From Bradyrhizobium sp. NAS80.1 (GTDB lineage Bacteria > Pseudomonadota > Alphaproteobacteria > Rhizobiales > Xanthobacteraceae): a stretch of DNA of 53,700 nucleotides. Below the pieces are notes generated by a model. It had not been told where the DNA came from. It saw only the letters and a program-made list of their open reading frames with translations, and made no database searches. This document shows, one piece after another, positions 40,504 through 50,199 of the stretch (position 1 is the first letter of the stretch; each line of letters begins with the position of its first letter). The position numbers and the translations under genes are program-made. Location: positions 1 to 53,700 of the forward strand of contig NZ_LGHL01000015.1 of assembly GCF_001908205.1 (NCBI RefSeq). Direction: 5' to 3'.

Positions 40504-41241
40504 CTAGCGGCTGATGTTCAATCCCGCCAGCATTTCCTTCACCGCCGTCATCGCGGCCGCCAGCTTGTCGGCGTCGCGCGAGCGCACCACCAGATTGGTG
40601 TTCGGCTTCGAGTCCTCGTCCATGAAGGGATAGCTGCCGATGATAGTGTCGGGATGCGTCGCTGCGATCGCCCGCAGCGGGCCGCCGATGTCGCCTTCCC
40701 GCGCATTGGCGCGGACCGATTCGGACAGCATGCGCACGCCCGATTTCAGCTTCGGCGAGACGATGTCCATCATGGCCTGCATGATCGAGGGCACGCCGGC
40801 CATCACGATGACATTGCCGATCTTGAAGCCGGGGGCGAGGATCGTCGCGCTCTGGATCAGTTCGGCGCCGTCGGGGATGCGGGCCATGCGCAGCCGGGCC
40901 TCGTTGAGGTCCTGCTCGCTCCAGCGCTCGCGGAAACGGGCGACCACCTCCGGGTGATGATCGATGCCGACGCCGAACGCCTTGGCGACGCTGTCGGCCG
41001 TGATGTCGTCATGGGTTGGCCCGATGCCGCCGGTGGTGAAGACATAAGTGTAGCGTTGCCGCAGTGCATTCAGGGCTGCGATGATGTCGTCCTCGTCGTC
41101 GGAGACGACCCGGACTTCCTTCAGGTCGATGCCGATATTGGTCAGGTATTCGGCGATGAAGCCGATATTCTTGTCCTTGGTCCGGCCGGACAGGATTTCA
41201 TCCCCGATGACCAGAATGCCCGCCGTGACGATCTCGCTCAT
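40504..41241 (-). CDS. MoCF/CinA-type molybdopterin-binding domain protein
   Basis: 245 residues. AGILVIGDEILSGRTKDKNIGFIAEYL, VFTTGGIGPTHDDITADSVAKAF and VIVMAGVPSIMQAM are the MoaB/CinA N-domain blocks. The CinA deamidase C-domain is absent. Related proteins include FAD/NMN pyrophosphatases; exact role not set. Cotranscription with gpt is likely (36-bp gap). Confidence 0.9.
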   Translation of the reverse strand: MSEIVTAGILVIGDEILSGRTKDKNIGFIAEYLTNIGIDLKEVRVVSDDEDDIIAALNALRQRYTYVFTTGGIGPTHDDITADSVAKAFGVGIDHHPEVVARFRERWSEQDLNEARLRMARIPDGAELIQSATILAPGFKIGNVIVMAGVPSIMQAMMDIVSPKLKSGVRMLSESVRANAREGDIGGPLRAIAATHPDTIIGSYPFMDEDSKPNTNLVVRSRDADKLAAAMTAVKEMLAGLNISR

Positions 41242-41465
41242 ACCTTAAGTCCCTCACCTGTCGGCCCGACTTTGCCGAGGTAACGCGTTGAAGTCACGCG
41301 GTTTTGCCGCCGAAATAAGCAGTCCTCAGCCATTTTTTCAGGCACCTTCCCGGCTGTCCCCGGCAATTGCCCTTCCTCCATCCTTATCGTGCTGGCCCGG
41401 CCCTTGCTACCACCCGGGTGAGTCATGCACTCTCGCCGCATGGCCACGGAGACAAATCGGGATCT

Positions 41466-42884
41466 ATGGCAGTCGCGTTTGACGAAATGAATATTCCCGG
41501 CGGGGACCTTCGCCCTGCCTATCAGGAGCTGGCACGCTGGCTCGAGGAGACGCCTCCCGAGGCGCTCGAATATCGCCGCCAGGAGGCCGAGCTCCTTTTC
41601 CGCCGCATCGGCATCACCTTCGCGGTCTATGGGGACTCCGAGTCCACCGAGCGTCTGATTCCCTTCGACGTGATCCCGCGGATCATGTCCGGCAAGGAAT
41701 GGGCGCTCCTGGAGAAGGGCCTGAAGCAGCGCGTGCGCGCGCTCAACATGTTTCTGCGCGACATCTATCATGGCCGCGACATCCTGCGCGCAGAGATCGT
41801 GCCCGACGATCTGATCTTCCAGAACCCGGTCTTCCGCCCCGAGATGAACGGCCAGCAGGTGCCACACGACGTCTACGTGCACATCGCCGGCATCGACATC
41901 GTCCGGGTCGACGCCGAGGACTTCATCGTGCTGGAGGACAATGCACGCACGCCCTCCGGCGTGTCCTACATGCTGGAAAACCGCGAGATCATGATGCGGC
42001 TGTTTCCGGACCTGTTCGCCCGCCACAAGGTGGCGCCGGTCGAGCGCTATCCGGATGAGCTGCTCGCGGCCCTGCGCTCGGTCGCGCCACACGGCGCATC
42101 GAGCGAGCCGACGGTCGCCCTGCTCACGCCCGGCGTCTACAACTCTGCTTATTACGAGCACTCTTTCCTCGCCGACAAGCTCGGCATCGAGCTCGTGGAG
42201 GGGCGCGACCTCATCGTCAAGAACAACGAAGTGTTCATGCGCACGACCGAGGGAATGAAGCGGGTCGACGTGATCTACCGCCGTGTCGACGACGACTTCC
42301 TCGATCCCCTCACCTTCCGCCCCGACTCCGTACTCGGCGTGCCCGGGCTGATGTCGGCCTACGCGGCCGGCAACATCACGCTCGCCAACGCCGTCGGCAC
42401 CGGCATCGCCGACGACAAGGCGATCTACTCCTACATGCCGGATATCGTGAAGTTCTATCTCGGCGAGGAGCCGATCCTGAAGAACGTCCCGACCTGGCGC
42501 TGCCGCGAGCCGAAGGATCTCGCCTATGTGCTGGACAACTTAAGCGATCTCGTTGTCAAGGAAGTGCACGGCTCCGGCGGCTACGGCATGCTGATCGGAC
42601 CCGCCGCCACGAAGGCAACCATCGAAGCGTTCCGCGAAAAGCTCAAGCGCGAGCCGGAAGGCTTTATCGCGCAGCCGACGCTGGCACTCTCGACCTGCCC
42701 GACCTGCACGGCCTCGGGCCTCGCCCCGCGCCACGTGGACTTGCGGCCCTTCGTGCTCACCGGCAGCAAGAGCACGACCATCGTGCCGGGCGGGCTCACG
42801 CGCGTCGCGCTGAAGGAAGGCTCCCTGGTCGTGAATTCGAGCCAGGGCGGCGGCACCAAAGACACCTGGATCCTGGACGAGTAG
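41466..42884 (+). CDS. Circularly permuted ATP-grasp protein (COG2308)
   Basis: 472 residues. FIVLEDNARTPSGVSYMLENR, VKEVHGSGGYGMLIGP and the C-terminal RPFVLTGSKSTTIVPGGLTRVA...VNSSQGGGTKDTWIL are the classic blocks of this family. ATP-grasp enzymes form amide bonds via acyl-phosphate. First gene of a locus with an alpha-E protein, transglutaminase and Anbu, proposed (Iyer and colleagues) to make and process a peptide tag. Start at 41466 (MAVAFDEMN); an upstream in-frame ATG at 41367 adds poor sequence. Confidence 0.93.
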   Translation: MAVAFDEMNIPGGDLRPAYQELARWLEETPPEALEYRRQEAELLFRRIGITFAVYGDSESTERLIPFDVIPRIMSGKEWALLEKGLKQRVRALNMFLRDIYHGRDILRAEIVPDDLIFQNPVFRPEMNGQQVPHDVYVHIAGIDIVRVDAEDFIVLEDNARTPSGVSYMLENREIMMRLFPDLFARHKVAPVERYPDELLAALRSVAPHGASSEPTVALLTPGVYNSAYYEHSFLADKLGIELVEGRDLIVKNNEVFMRTTEGMKRVDVIYRRVDDDFLDPLTFRPDSVLGVPGLMSAYAAGNITLANAVGTGIADDKAIYSYMPDIVKFYLGEEPILKNVPTWRCREPKDLAYVLDNLSDLVVKEVHGSGGYGMLIGPAATKATIEAFREKLKREPEGFIAQPTLALSTCPTCTASGLAPRHVDLRPFVLTGSKSTTIVPGGLTRVALKEGSLVVNSSQGGGTKDTWILDE

Positions 42885-42888
42885 ACAG

Positions 42889-43833
42889 ATGCTTTCGCGT
42901 ACCGCCGAAAACCTCTACTGGCTCGCCCGCTATGTCGAACGGGCCGAATATCTCGCGCGCACCATCGATGCGACGCTGCGCGTCACCGCGCTACCCGCCG
43001 CCTATGTCGGAAAGACCAATGAATGGGACTCGGCGCTGCTCACCGCCGGCGTCGCCGCAAGCTTCTATCAGACCTACGAGGAAGCCAACGAGCACAACGT
43101 CGTCGACTTCCTCTCATTCTCGGCGGACAACCCGTCCTCGATCAGGAACTGCATCGAGGCGGCGCGGCTGAACTCGCGCTCGGTCCGCACTGCACTGACC
43201 AGCGAGATGTGGGACACCATCAACTCGGCCTGGATCGAGCTCCAGGCGGTGTGGAGCAAGGGCACCTCCACGCGCGAGGATCTCGCAAAATTCCTGCGCT
43301 TCGTGCAGGAGACCTCGCTGCGCTTCGACGGCTCGGCCTACCGGACCATGCTGCGCAACGACGCCTACTGGTTCTCTCGGATGGGCGTGCATCTGGAGCG
43401 CGCCGACAACACCGCGCGCATTCTCGACGTGAAGTACCACGTCCTATTGCCCGAGGAAGAGCAAGTCGGCGGCCCGCTCGACTTCTATCAGTGGAGCTCG
43501 ATCCTGCGCTCGGTCTCGGCGCTGACGGCCTATCACTGGGTCTATCGCGAGACGCTGAAACCCTGGCTGATCGCCGATCTCCTGATCCTCAACGACACGC
43601 TGCCGCGCTCGCTGGCGAGCTGCTACGGCAACCTCGTGCGCAACCTCGACCAGATCGGCGTCGCCTATGGCCGCCAGGGTCCGGCCCAGCGCCACGCCCG
43701 CGGCATCCGCAACCGGCTCGAACACAGCAATATGAACGACATCTTCCAGCATGGCGTGCATGAATTCATTCAGGAATTCATCGCGGACAATTCCAGGCTG
43801 GGCGAAATCATCACGAGGCAGTATTTGATCTGA
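42889..43833 (+). CDS. Alpha-E domain protein (COG2307)
   Basis: 314 residues, all-alpha. MLSRTAENLYWLARYVERAEYLART at the start, the RFDGSAYRTMLRNDAYWFSRMGVHLERADNTARILDVKY core, then the C-terminal QEFIADNSRLGEIITRQY. Always found with the ATP-grasp protein; 4 bp separates the genes. Likely part of the same complex. Confidence 0.93.
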   Translation: MLSRTAENLYWLARYVERAEYLARTIDATLRVTALPAAYVGKTNEWDSALLTAGVAASFYQTYEEANEHNVVDFLSFSADNPSSIRNCIEAARLNSRSVRTALTSEMWDTINSAWIELQAVWSKGTSTREDLAKFLRFVQETSLRFDGSAYRTMLRNDAYWFSRMGVHLERADNTARILDVKYHVLLPEEEQVGGPLDFYQWSSILRSVSALTAYHWVYRETLKPWLIADLLILNDTLPRSLASCYGNLVRNLDQIGVAYGRQGPAQRHARGIRNRLEHSNMNDIFQHGVHEFIQEFIADNSRLGEIITRQYLI

Positions 43834-43841
43834 TACACGCA

Positions 43842-43919
43842 GTCATTCCGGGGCGCCCGAAGGGCGAACCCGGAATCTCGAGATTCCGGGTTCGGTCCTG
43901 CGGACCGCCCCGGAATGAC
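43842..43919. repeat. Dispersed palindromic repeat, family A variant
   Basis: GTCATTCCGGGGCG-type ends with a compact inner stem around TCTCGAGA. It lies between the alpha-E and transglutaminase genes of one operon. Confidence 0.85.
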
Positions 43920-43933
43920 GGAATCAAAACACC

Positions 43934-44776
43934 ATGCGCCTGCGAATCCAGCACACCACGACCTATCGCTACGAGCCGCCGGCCACCAGTGTGATCCAGG
44001 TCCTGCGCATGACGCCGTGCAGCCATGACGGGCAGTACGTGGCGGAATGGCAGATTGACGTCTCCACCGACACCAAGCTCGACACCCATGAGGACGCGTT
44101 CGGCAACGTCACCCACGTGCTGTCCTGCGGGCCCGTCGGCGACATCCAGATCACCGCCGAAGGCCTGATCGAGACCCACGACACCGGCGGCGTGCTGCGC
44201 GGGGCCGACGAGCGCTTTCCGGCCGGAATGTTTTTGCGCTCCACCGACCTCACCTCCGTCAATCCGGCGATGACAGCGGTTGCGCGCCAGCTGCGCAGCG
44301 GGGCCGAGAGCGACACGCTCGGCTTCCTGCATACGCTGATGACTGAGATCAGCGAGCACATGACGTTCGACGAGGACCCGACCAACAGTGGCACGTCGGC
44401 AGCGGAAGCCTTCACGCTCAAGCGCGGTGTCTGCCAGGACTATGCGCATATCTTCATTGCCTGTGCCCGCACCGGCGGCGTGCCGGCGCGCTTCGTCTCC
44501 GGCCACTTTTTGCGCTCGGACGGTGCGGTGCATCAGGACGCTGGCCACGCCTGGGCGGAAGCCTACGTGCCCGATCTCGGCTGGGTCGGCTTCGATCCCG
44601 CCAACAGCATCTGCACCACCGACGCCCATGTCCGCGTCGCGATCGGGCTCGACTATCTCGGCGCTGCCCCCGTGCGCGGCACCCGCTATGGCGGCGGCGC
44701 GGAGACGCTGACGGTCGCGGTCAAGGTCGAGCAGGCCGGCCGCGGCGGGCAATCGCAGTCGCAGCGGCAGAGCTAG
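43934..44776 (+). CDS. Transglutaminase-like cysteine protease-fold protein (COG1305)
   Basis: 280 residues. Bacterial N-terminal domain (MRLRIQHTTTYRYEPPATS), then the catalytic triad: Cys in KRGVCQDYAHIFIAC, His in DAGHAWAEAYV, and Asp in GWVGFDPANS. It hydrolyses or transfers isopeptide or peptide bonds. Part of the ATP-grasp/Anbu locus. Confidence 0.93.
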   Translation: MRLRIQHTTTYRYEPPATSVIQVLRMTPCSHDGQYVAEWQIDVSTDTKLDTHEDAFGNVTHVLSCGPVGDIQITAEGLIETHDTGGVLRGADERFPAGMFLRSTDLTSVNPAMTAVARQLRSGAESDTLGFLHTLMTEISEHMTFDEDPTNSGTSAAEAFTLKRGVCQDYAHIFIACARTGGVPARFVSGHFLRSDGAVHQDAGHAWAEAYVPDLGWVGFDPANSICTTDAHVRVAIGLDYLGAAPVRGTRYGGGAETLTVAVKVEQAGRGGQSQSQRQS

Positions 44777-44862
44777 GCGCAGCCGCATTCGCGAGGCGCT
44801 GCCGGCCGAATGCATGAGGCGTGCTATGATCGCGGAGTCAGATCAGACACGCGAGGTACCCC

Positions 44863-45270
44863 ATGTCGACTGTAAAGTTGCTTTCGGACGATGAGCTCTC
44901 CGGCGAGGCGCGCGCCATTTTCGACGATATCCGCAAGGTGCGGCAGTCGGATTTCGTCAACAATTTCTGGCGCGCGCTGGCGCATGATCCGAAGACACTG
45001 CGGCGGACCTGGGAGAGCGTCAAGGAGGTGATGGCTCCGGGGGCGCTCGATCCCAAGATCAAGGAGATGCTCTATGTCGCGGTTTCGGTGGCACATGGCT
45101 GCAGCTACTGCATCCATTCGCACACCGCCAGCGCACGGGCCAAGGGCATGACCGAGGCCGAATATGGCGAGATGCTCGCCATCATCGGCATGGCCGCGGA
45201 GACGAACCGGTTGGTCACAGCGCTCGGTGTTCCCATCGACGAGGCGTTTCTCGTCGATGCCGCTGAATGA
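44863..45270 (+). CDS. Carboxymuconolactone decarboxylase/AhpD-like protein
   Basis: 135 residues. VSVAHGCSYCIHSHTASARAKG holds the CxxCxxxH motif of AhpD-type peroxidase-related proteins. GAGGT precedes the ATG. It interrupts the otherwise conserved set between transglutaminase and Anbu; whether it works with them is not known. Confidence 0.88.
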   Translation: MSTVKLLSDDELSGEARAIFDDIRKVRQSDFVNNFWRALAHDPKTLRRTWESVKEVMAPGALDPKIKEMLYVAVSVAHGCSYCIHSHTASARAKGMTEAEYGEMLAIIGMAAETNRLVTALGVPIDEAFLVDAAE

Positions 45271-45318
45271 GGTCGGCAATCGCAGCAGCAGGCGCAACGG
45301 CAGAGCGAACCTGCCATT

Positions 45319-45437
45319 CGGGGGGCGCGCGTAGCGCGAACTATGATGCGCAATTGCGCATCTGAGAATCCATCGGGCCGCAGCGCAGGTGGTTAAATGG
45401 ATTCCGGGCTCGCGACTTCGTCGCGCCCCGGAATGAC
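45319..45437. repeat. Dispersed palindromic repeat, family A, inverted copy
   Basis: Reads as the reverse complement of 27951-28074: GATGCGCAATTGCGCATC core, then GGATTCCGGGCTCGCGACTT and CGCGCCCCGGAATGAC. Confidence 0.85.
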
Positions 45438-45517
45438 GACCTCATCCCGGGAATCGGGGGTTGGAGCGGCCCCTGAAATTGGCTAGTAATTCCGCGCAAA
45501 CGCGTTCGGGGACTGAA

Positions 45518-46276
45518 ATGACCTATTGTTGCGGAATCCTGGTTCGGGACGGTCTGGTGATGATCGCCGATACCCGCACCAATGCCGGCCTCGACAACGT
45601 CTCGACCTTCCGCAAGCTGCACATCTTTTCCAAGCCCGGCGAGCGCATCATGGCGATCGCCAGCGCCGGCAACCTCGCCATCAGCCAGTCGGTGCTGTCC
45701 ACCCTGACGGAAGGCCTCGAAGATCCCGACACGGGCGAGGTCGAGACGTTGATGAACGCGCCGACCATGTTCCAGGCCGCCCAGCGCATCGGCCGGGCGA
45801 TCCGGGCCGTACATGCGACCGAGGGTCCGGCGCTGAAATCCGAGGACGTCTCCTTCGACGTCTCCTTCCTGTTCGGCGGCCAGATCAAGGGCGCACGCAT
45901 GCGCCTGTTCATGGTCTACTCCGCCGGCAATTTCATCGAGTGCACGACCGACACGCCCTACCTGCAGATCGGCGAGCACAAATACGGCAAGCCGGTGCTC
46001 GACCGCGCCATGCATTACGACGTCGAGCTCTACGAGGCGTTGAAGACCGGCCTGATCTCGATGGACTCGACCATGCGTTCCAATCTCGGCGTCGGCCTTC
46101 CGATCGACGTGCTGGTGGTGCGCGCCGATGCTTGCGATGCCGATCTCAACCATCGCATCGAGGCGGGCGAGCCCTATTTCCACGACCTGCGCTCGCGCTG
46201 GTCGGCGGCCTTGCGCGCGGCACATCAGAACATCCCGCGGCCGCCCTACAAGAACGAAAAAGAATCCAAAACCTGA
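45518..46276 (+). CDS. Anbu: ancestral proteasome-type beta subunit (COG3484)
   Basis: 252 residues. Starts MTYCCGILVRDGLVMIADTRTNAG, with Thr directly after Met as the N-terminal nucleophile and the Asp (DTRTN) and Lys (TFRKLHIF) of the Ntn active site. IMAIASAGNLAISQSVL and SSAGNF-like VYSAGNFIE are family blocks. Anbu assembles into open rings; its protease activity is disputed. It closes the ATP-grasp/alpha-E/transglutaminase locus. Confidence 0.93.
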   Translation: MTYCCGILVRDGLVMIADTRTNAGLDNVSTFRKLHIFSKPGERIMAIASAGNLAISQSVLSTLTEGLEDPDTGEVETLMNAPTMFQAAQRIGRAIRAVHATEGPALKSEDVSFDVSFLFGGQIKGARMRLFMVYSAGNFIECTTDTPYLQIGEHKYGKPVLDRAMHYDVELYEALKTGLISMDSTMRSNLGVGLPIDVLVVRADACDADLNHRIEAGEPYFHDLRSRWSAALRAAHQNIPRPPYKNEKESKT

Positions 46277-46300
46277 CACTAAGAGAAAAGGCAGGAAACG

Positions 46301-47059
46301 ATGAGTGAAGCGAAAAAGATCGCAGTGGTGACGGGCGCCGGCACCGGTGTCGGGCGCGCCGCCTCGCTGGCGCTGATGAACACCGGCTTCACCGTGGTGC
46401 TCGCTGGCCGCCGGCTCGACATGCTCGAGGAGACGGCAAAGCTGGGCCCCGCCGGAAAGAGCCTCTGCGTCTCCGCAGACATGACCGATCCGGCCTCGAT
46501 CGCCGCCCTGTTCGCCAAGGTTGCACAGACCTACGGCCGGCTCGACGTGCTCTTCAACAATGCCGGCATGGGCGCACCGGCCGTGAACTTCGAGGACCTC
46601 AGCCTCGAACAGTGGCAGGCGGTGGTGAACACCAACCTCACCGGCCCGTTCCTGTGCACCCAGCATGCCTTCCGCATCATGAAGGACCAGACCCCGCGCG
46701 GCGGCCGCATCATCAACAATGGCTCGATCTCGGCGCATGCACCGCGGCCGTTCTCGGCGGCCTACACCTCGACCAAGCACGCCATCACGGGCCTGACCAA
46801 GGCGAGCAATCTTGACGGCCGCATGTACGACATCGCGGTCGGCCAGGTCGACATCGGCAATGCGGCGACACCCATGACCGACCGCATGGTCAACGGCCCC
46901 GGCGTGCTGCAGCCCGACGGCACGACCAAGCACGAACCGCGCATGGACGCCAAGGCGGTCGGCGATGCCGTTGCCTACATGGCCGGCCTGCCGCTCGACG
47001 CCAACGTGCTGTTCATGACGGTCATGGCGAGCAAGATGCCGTTCGTCGGACGGGGCTAA
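46301..47059 (+). CDS. Short-chain dehydrogenase/reductase
   Basis: 252 residues. [12 protein letters not shown] cofactor loop with Arg-Arg at the end of beta2 (LAGRRLDM), which favours NADP, NNAG at about 88, Ser in [10 protein letters not shown] and YTSTK (Tyr-x3-Lys). 24 bp after Anbu on the same strand. Substrate unknown. Confidence 0.92.
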   Translation: MSEAKKIAVVTGAGTGVGRAASLALMNTGFTVVLAGRRLDMLEETAKLGPAGKSLCVSADMTDPASIAALFAKVAQTYGRLDVLFNNAGMGAPAVNFEDLSLEQWQAVVNTNLTGPFLCTQHAFRIMKDQTPRGGRIINNGSISAHAPRPFSAAYTSTKHAITGLTKASNLDGRMYDIAVGQVDIGNAATPMTDRMVNGPGVLQPDGTTKHEPRMDAKAVGDAVAYMAGLPLDANVLFMTVMASKMPFVGRG

Positions 47060-47373
47060 CGACCTCGCCTCCCTCTCCTCGCTTGCGGGGAGAGGGGCTG
47101 ACTCCATGCACAGTAGGCGTCAAGAGGGTTGTATCTGGTGTCGGCGGGCGGGGTGACGTGAAGTAAGTCCACGCGCCACCTCCACAATGGTCATTGCGGG
47201 CGCAGCGAAGCAATTCGGGTCGTCCGTCTCGTGCCCCGGACGCAGCGCGGCATGCAATGACGCGCTGCTGAGCCGGGGCCCATCTCTCTCCGACGTCACT
47301 CGCTGCAACGTGGGTCCCGGTTCTGCAGCGCATCGTTATACGCTGCGCTGCGCCCGGGACACGAGACCTTCCC
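47060..47373. repeat. 314-bp intergenic region made mostly of palindromic repeats
   Basis: Units CTCGCTTGCGGGGAGAGG (47076-47093), GTCATTGCGGGCGCAGCGAA (47189-) with a later GCAATGACGCGC, and GGGGCCC/GGGTCCCGG (47276-47322) are degenerate members of families D, E and B in outline. No gene seen. It separates convergent genes. Confidence 0.6.
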
Positions 47374-48663
47374 CTACTCCAGCCTCTCCACCTGGCGCAG
47401 GCTCGGGAACAGCTTCATCCACAGCAGCGCCACCGCGACCGTGCAGACACCGCCGAGCACAGCGGCGGGCATGGCACCGAACAGCGCGGCTGTGAGCCCG
47501 CTCTCGAACTGACCGAGCTGGTTGGAGGCATTGATGAACAGGAAGTTCACCGCACCGACACGGCCGCGCATCTCGTCGGGCGTGGCGAGCTGCACCAGCG
47601 AGAAGCGGATCACGACGCTGATCGTGTCGGCCGCGCCGAGAACGGCGAGCGAGAGTACCGACAGCCACATCCAGGACGACAGCGCGAACACGATCGTTGC
47701 GACACCGAAAACGATCACGGCCTGGAACATGCGCAGGCCGACATGCCGCGAGATGGCGTGGCGCGCCAGCACCATGGTCATCAACAATGCGCCGGCCGCC
47801 GGCGCGGCGCGCAGCACGCCGAGCCCGACCGGACCGGTCTGGAGGATGTCGCGGGCATAGATCGGCAGCAGCGCGGTGACGCCGCCGAACAGCACGGCGA
47901 ACAGATCGAGCGAGATGGTACCGAGGATCGCCGGACTTTCGCGGATGAAGCGGACGCCAGCGAAAATATTGTCCGAGTTCGTCCCCTCCTTGGCCACAGC
48001 CTGCGGACGCGGCCGGATGAAGCCAGTCAGGATCATCCCGAGAATCCAGAACAGCACCATCACGGCGTAGGCAAGATGCGGCGCGATCGCATAGGCAAAA
48101 CCGCCGAGCGCCGGCCCCGTGATGGTCGCGACCTGCGCCGCGCCGCTGGACACGGCCGTGGCGCGCTGCAGCGACCCTTGCGGTGCGACCAGCGGCAGCA
48201 GCGCCGCGGTGGTCGGGCTCTCGAAGGCGCCGGCAATGCCGAGCACGAAGGTCGCGACGAAAATCTGGACTTCGCCGACCGCCCCAAGATAGGTGATGAC
48301 AGCGACATAGAGCGCGGTCGCCGCTGCCACGAGCTGGCAGAGCTGAACCACGCGCTTGCGCTCGTAACGGTCGGCGGCGTGGCCGGCAACGAACACCAGC
48401 AGCGCGGTGGGCAGGAACTGCACGAGCCCGACCATGCCGAGGTCGAAGGCCGAACCGGTGAGATCGTAGATCTGCCAGCCGATCGCGACCGCCGCGATCT
48501 GGCTGGAAAAGCGCGACAGGCTGCGCGAGAGCAGGAAAAACAGGAAGGCGCGGTGGGTGAGGAGTTCGCGGGCGCTCACCGGCGGATTCGCCCGTAACGG
48601 CTGCGCCTCGCTTAGCTCTTGGCTTAGCTCCTGGCTTGGCTTTTGGCTCACCTCTTGGACCAT
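47374..48663 (-). CDS. MFS exporter (EntS-like MFS_3 group)
   Basis: 429 residues, 12 helices. FLLSRSLSRFSSQIAAVAIGWQIYDLTGSAFDLGMVGL at helix 1-2, AGHAADRYERKRVVQLCQL as the motif A loop. The N-terminal tail has a small repeat (SQKPSQELSQELSEAQ) encoded by a short tandem DNA repeat. ATG 48663 is the start. Substrate unknown. Confidence 0.88.
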   Translation of the reverse strand: MVQEVSQKPSQELSQELSEAQPLRANPPVSARELLTHRAFLFFLLSRSLSRFSSQIAAVAIGWQIYDLTGSAFDLGMVGLVQFLPTALLVFVAGHAADRYERKRVVQLCQLVAAATALYVAVITYLGAVGEVQIFVATFVLGIAGAFESPTTAALLPLVAPQGSLQRATAVSSGAAQVATITGPALGGFAYAIAPHLAYAVMVLFWILGMILTGFIRPRPQAVAKEGTNSDNIFAGVRFIRESPAILGTISLDLFAVLFGGVTALLPIYARDILQTGPVGLGVLRAAPAAGALLMTMVLARHAISRHVGLRMFQAVIVFGVATIVFALSSWMWLSVLSLAVLGAADTISVVIRFSLVQLATPDEMRGRVGAVNFLFINASNQLGQFESGLTAALFGAMPAAVLGGVCTVAVALLWMKLFPSLRQVERLE

Positions 48664-48796
48664 CCGCGCCTGATATTGACGGTGCCCCGCGTGGCTGAGG
48701 CGGACCGGCTTGTCAACAGCGGGCGGCTCCGGTGACCTCAAGGCATTGCGTTTGCAATGCACGCGCGGCCATAATCATTGAGGGTTTGGGAACATC

Positions 48797-50116
48797 ATGC
48801 TGCGGCTGCAATCGTCACTCGGCATTTTCGCATTGCTGCTGCTCGCCTTCGCGTTGGCAGAGAACCGCCGCGCCGTATCGCTGCGCCAGGCAGCGATCGG
48901 CCTCGTCGTGACCTTCGCCACTGCGATTGTCCTTTTAAAGCTGCCCGTCGTCGCGCACGCCTTCGGCGCCATCAATGACGCGGTCGGTGCGATCTCGGCG
49001 GCTTCGCGCGCCGGCTCCTCCTTCGTGTTCGGCTATGTCGGCGGCGGTACCCTGCCCTTCGACGTGAAGGTGCCCGGCGCCGATTTCATCCTGGCGTTCC
49101 AGGCGCTGCCGATCGTGCTGGTGATGAGCGTGCTGACGACGCTGCTGTTCTATTGGCGCGTGCTGCCGCCGGTCGTGCGCGGCATGGCCTGGCTGCTGGA
49201 GCGGACGCTGGGCGTCGGCGGCGCGGTCGGTCTCTCGACCGCCGCGAACATCTTCCTCGGCATGGTCGAGGCGCCGCTGTTCGTGCGGCCGTATCTCGCA
49301 CAGATGACGCGGAGCGAACTGTTCCTGGTGATGACCGGCGGCATGGCCGGCATCGCCGGCACGGTGCTGGTGCTCTATGCGACGCTGCTGGCGCCGCTCG
49401 TTCCGGATGCCGCCGCGCATTTCGTCATTGCCTCCGTGCTGGGCGCGCCGGCCGCGATCCTCGTCAGCCTCATCATGGTGCCGGAGACGTCCGACAAGCG
49501 CACCGGCGGCGCGCTGGAAGATCCGGAGATGAACGTCTCCGGCACGATGGATGCCATTGTGAAAGGCACCACCGCGGGCCTCGAGCTATTGCTCAACATT
49601 GTCGCGATGCTGCTGGTGCTGGTAGCGCTGGTCTATCTCGTCAACGCCATGCTCGGCCTGTTGCCTGATATCGGCGGCGCCGCGATCTCGTTGCAGCGCC
49701 TGCTTGGCCTCGTGATGGCGCCGGTGTGCTGGCTGATGGGGTTGCCCTGGGATCAGGCCGTGACCGCCGGCAGCCTGATGGGCACCAAGACGGTGCTCAA
49801 CGAACTGATCGCCTATGTCGACCTCTCAAAGCTGCCGCCCGACGCGCTCGATCCGCGCTCGCGCCTGATCATGCTCTACGCGATGTGCGGCTTCGCCAAT
49901 TTCGCCAGCCTCGGCATCATGATCGGCGGCCTCGGCGTCATGGCCCCGGAGCGGCGCGAGGAGATCAACGCGCTCGGGCTGAAGTCGATCGTGTCGGGGA
50001 CGCTCACGACGTGTTTGATGGGGGCGATCGTGGGGGGTGTTGAGTTAGCTCTCTCCCCGCCGTCATTCCGGGGCGCGACGAAGTCGCGAGCCCGGAATCC
50101 ATTTCACCTCGCGTGA
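48797..50116 (+). CDS. Concentrative nucleoside transporter (CNT/NupC)
   Basis: 439 residues. SSFVFGYVGGGTLPF, FLGMVEAPLFVRPYL and LMGTKTVLNELIAYVDL are CNT hallmarks for the nucleoside/cation site. Final helix: GTLTTCLMGAIVGGVEL. The last about 19 residues (PPSFRGATKSRARNPFHLA) are encoded by a family A repeat, not by native sequence. Imports nucleosides with H+ or Na+. Confidence 0.93.
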   Translation: MLRLQSSLGIFALLLLAFALAENRRAVSLRQAAIGLVVTFATAIVLLKLPVVAHAFGAINDAVGAISAASRAGSSFVFGYVGGGTLPFDVKVPGADFILAFQALPIVLVMSVLTTLLFYWRVLPPVVRGMAWLLERTLGVGGAVGLSTAANIFLGMVEAPLFVRPYLAQMTRSELFLVMTGGMAGIAGTVLVLYATLLAPLVPDAAAHFVIASVLGAPAAILVSLIMVPETSDKRTGGALEDPEMNVSGTMDAIVKGTTAGLELLLNIVAMLLVLVALVYLVNAMLGLLPDIGGAAISLQRLLGLVMAPVCWLMGLPWDQAVTAGSLMGTKTVLNELIAYVDLSKLPPDALDPRSRLIMLYAMCGFANFASLGIMIGGLGVMAPERREEINALGLKSIVSGTLTTCLMGAIVGGVELALSPPSFRGATKSRARNPFHLA

Positions 50117-50166
50117 TGCCGCCCGATGGATTCCGGGCTCGATGCTACGCATCGCCCCGGAATGAC
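50062..50166. repeat. Dispersed palindromic repeat, family A, overlapping a gene end
   Basis: GTCATTCCGGGGCG...CCGGAATGAC with the inner GACGAAGTCGCGAGCCCGG block. The first 55 bases are translated as the C-terminus of the nucleoside transporter. Confidence 0.88.
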
Positions 50167-50199
50167 GGCGGGGGGGATGTGCGCCCTTCCTGACAGCGC

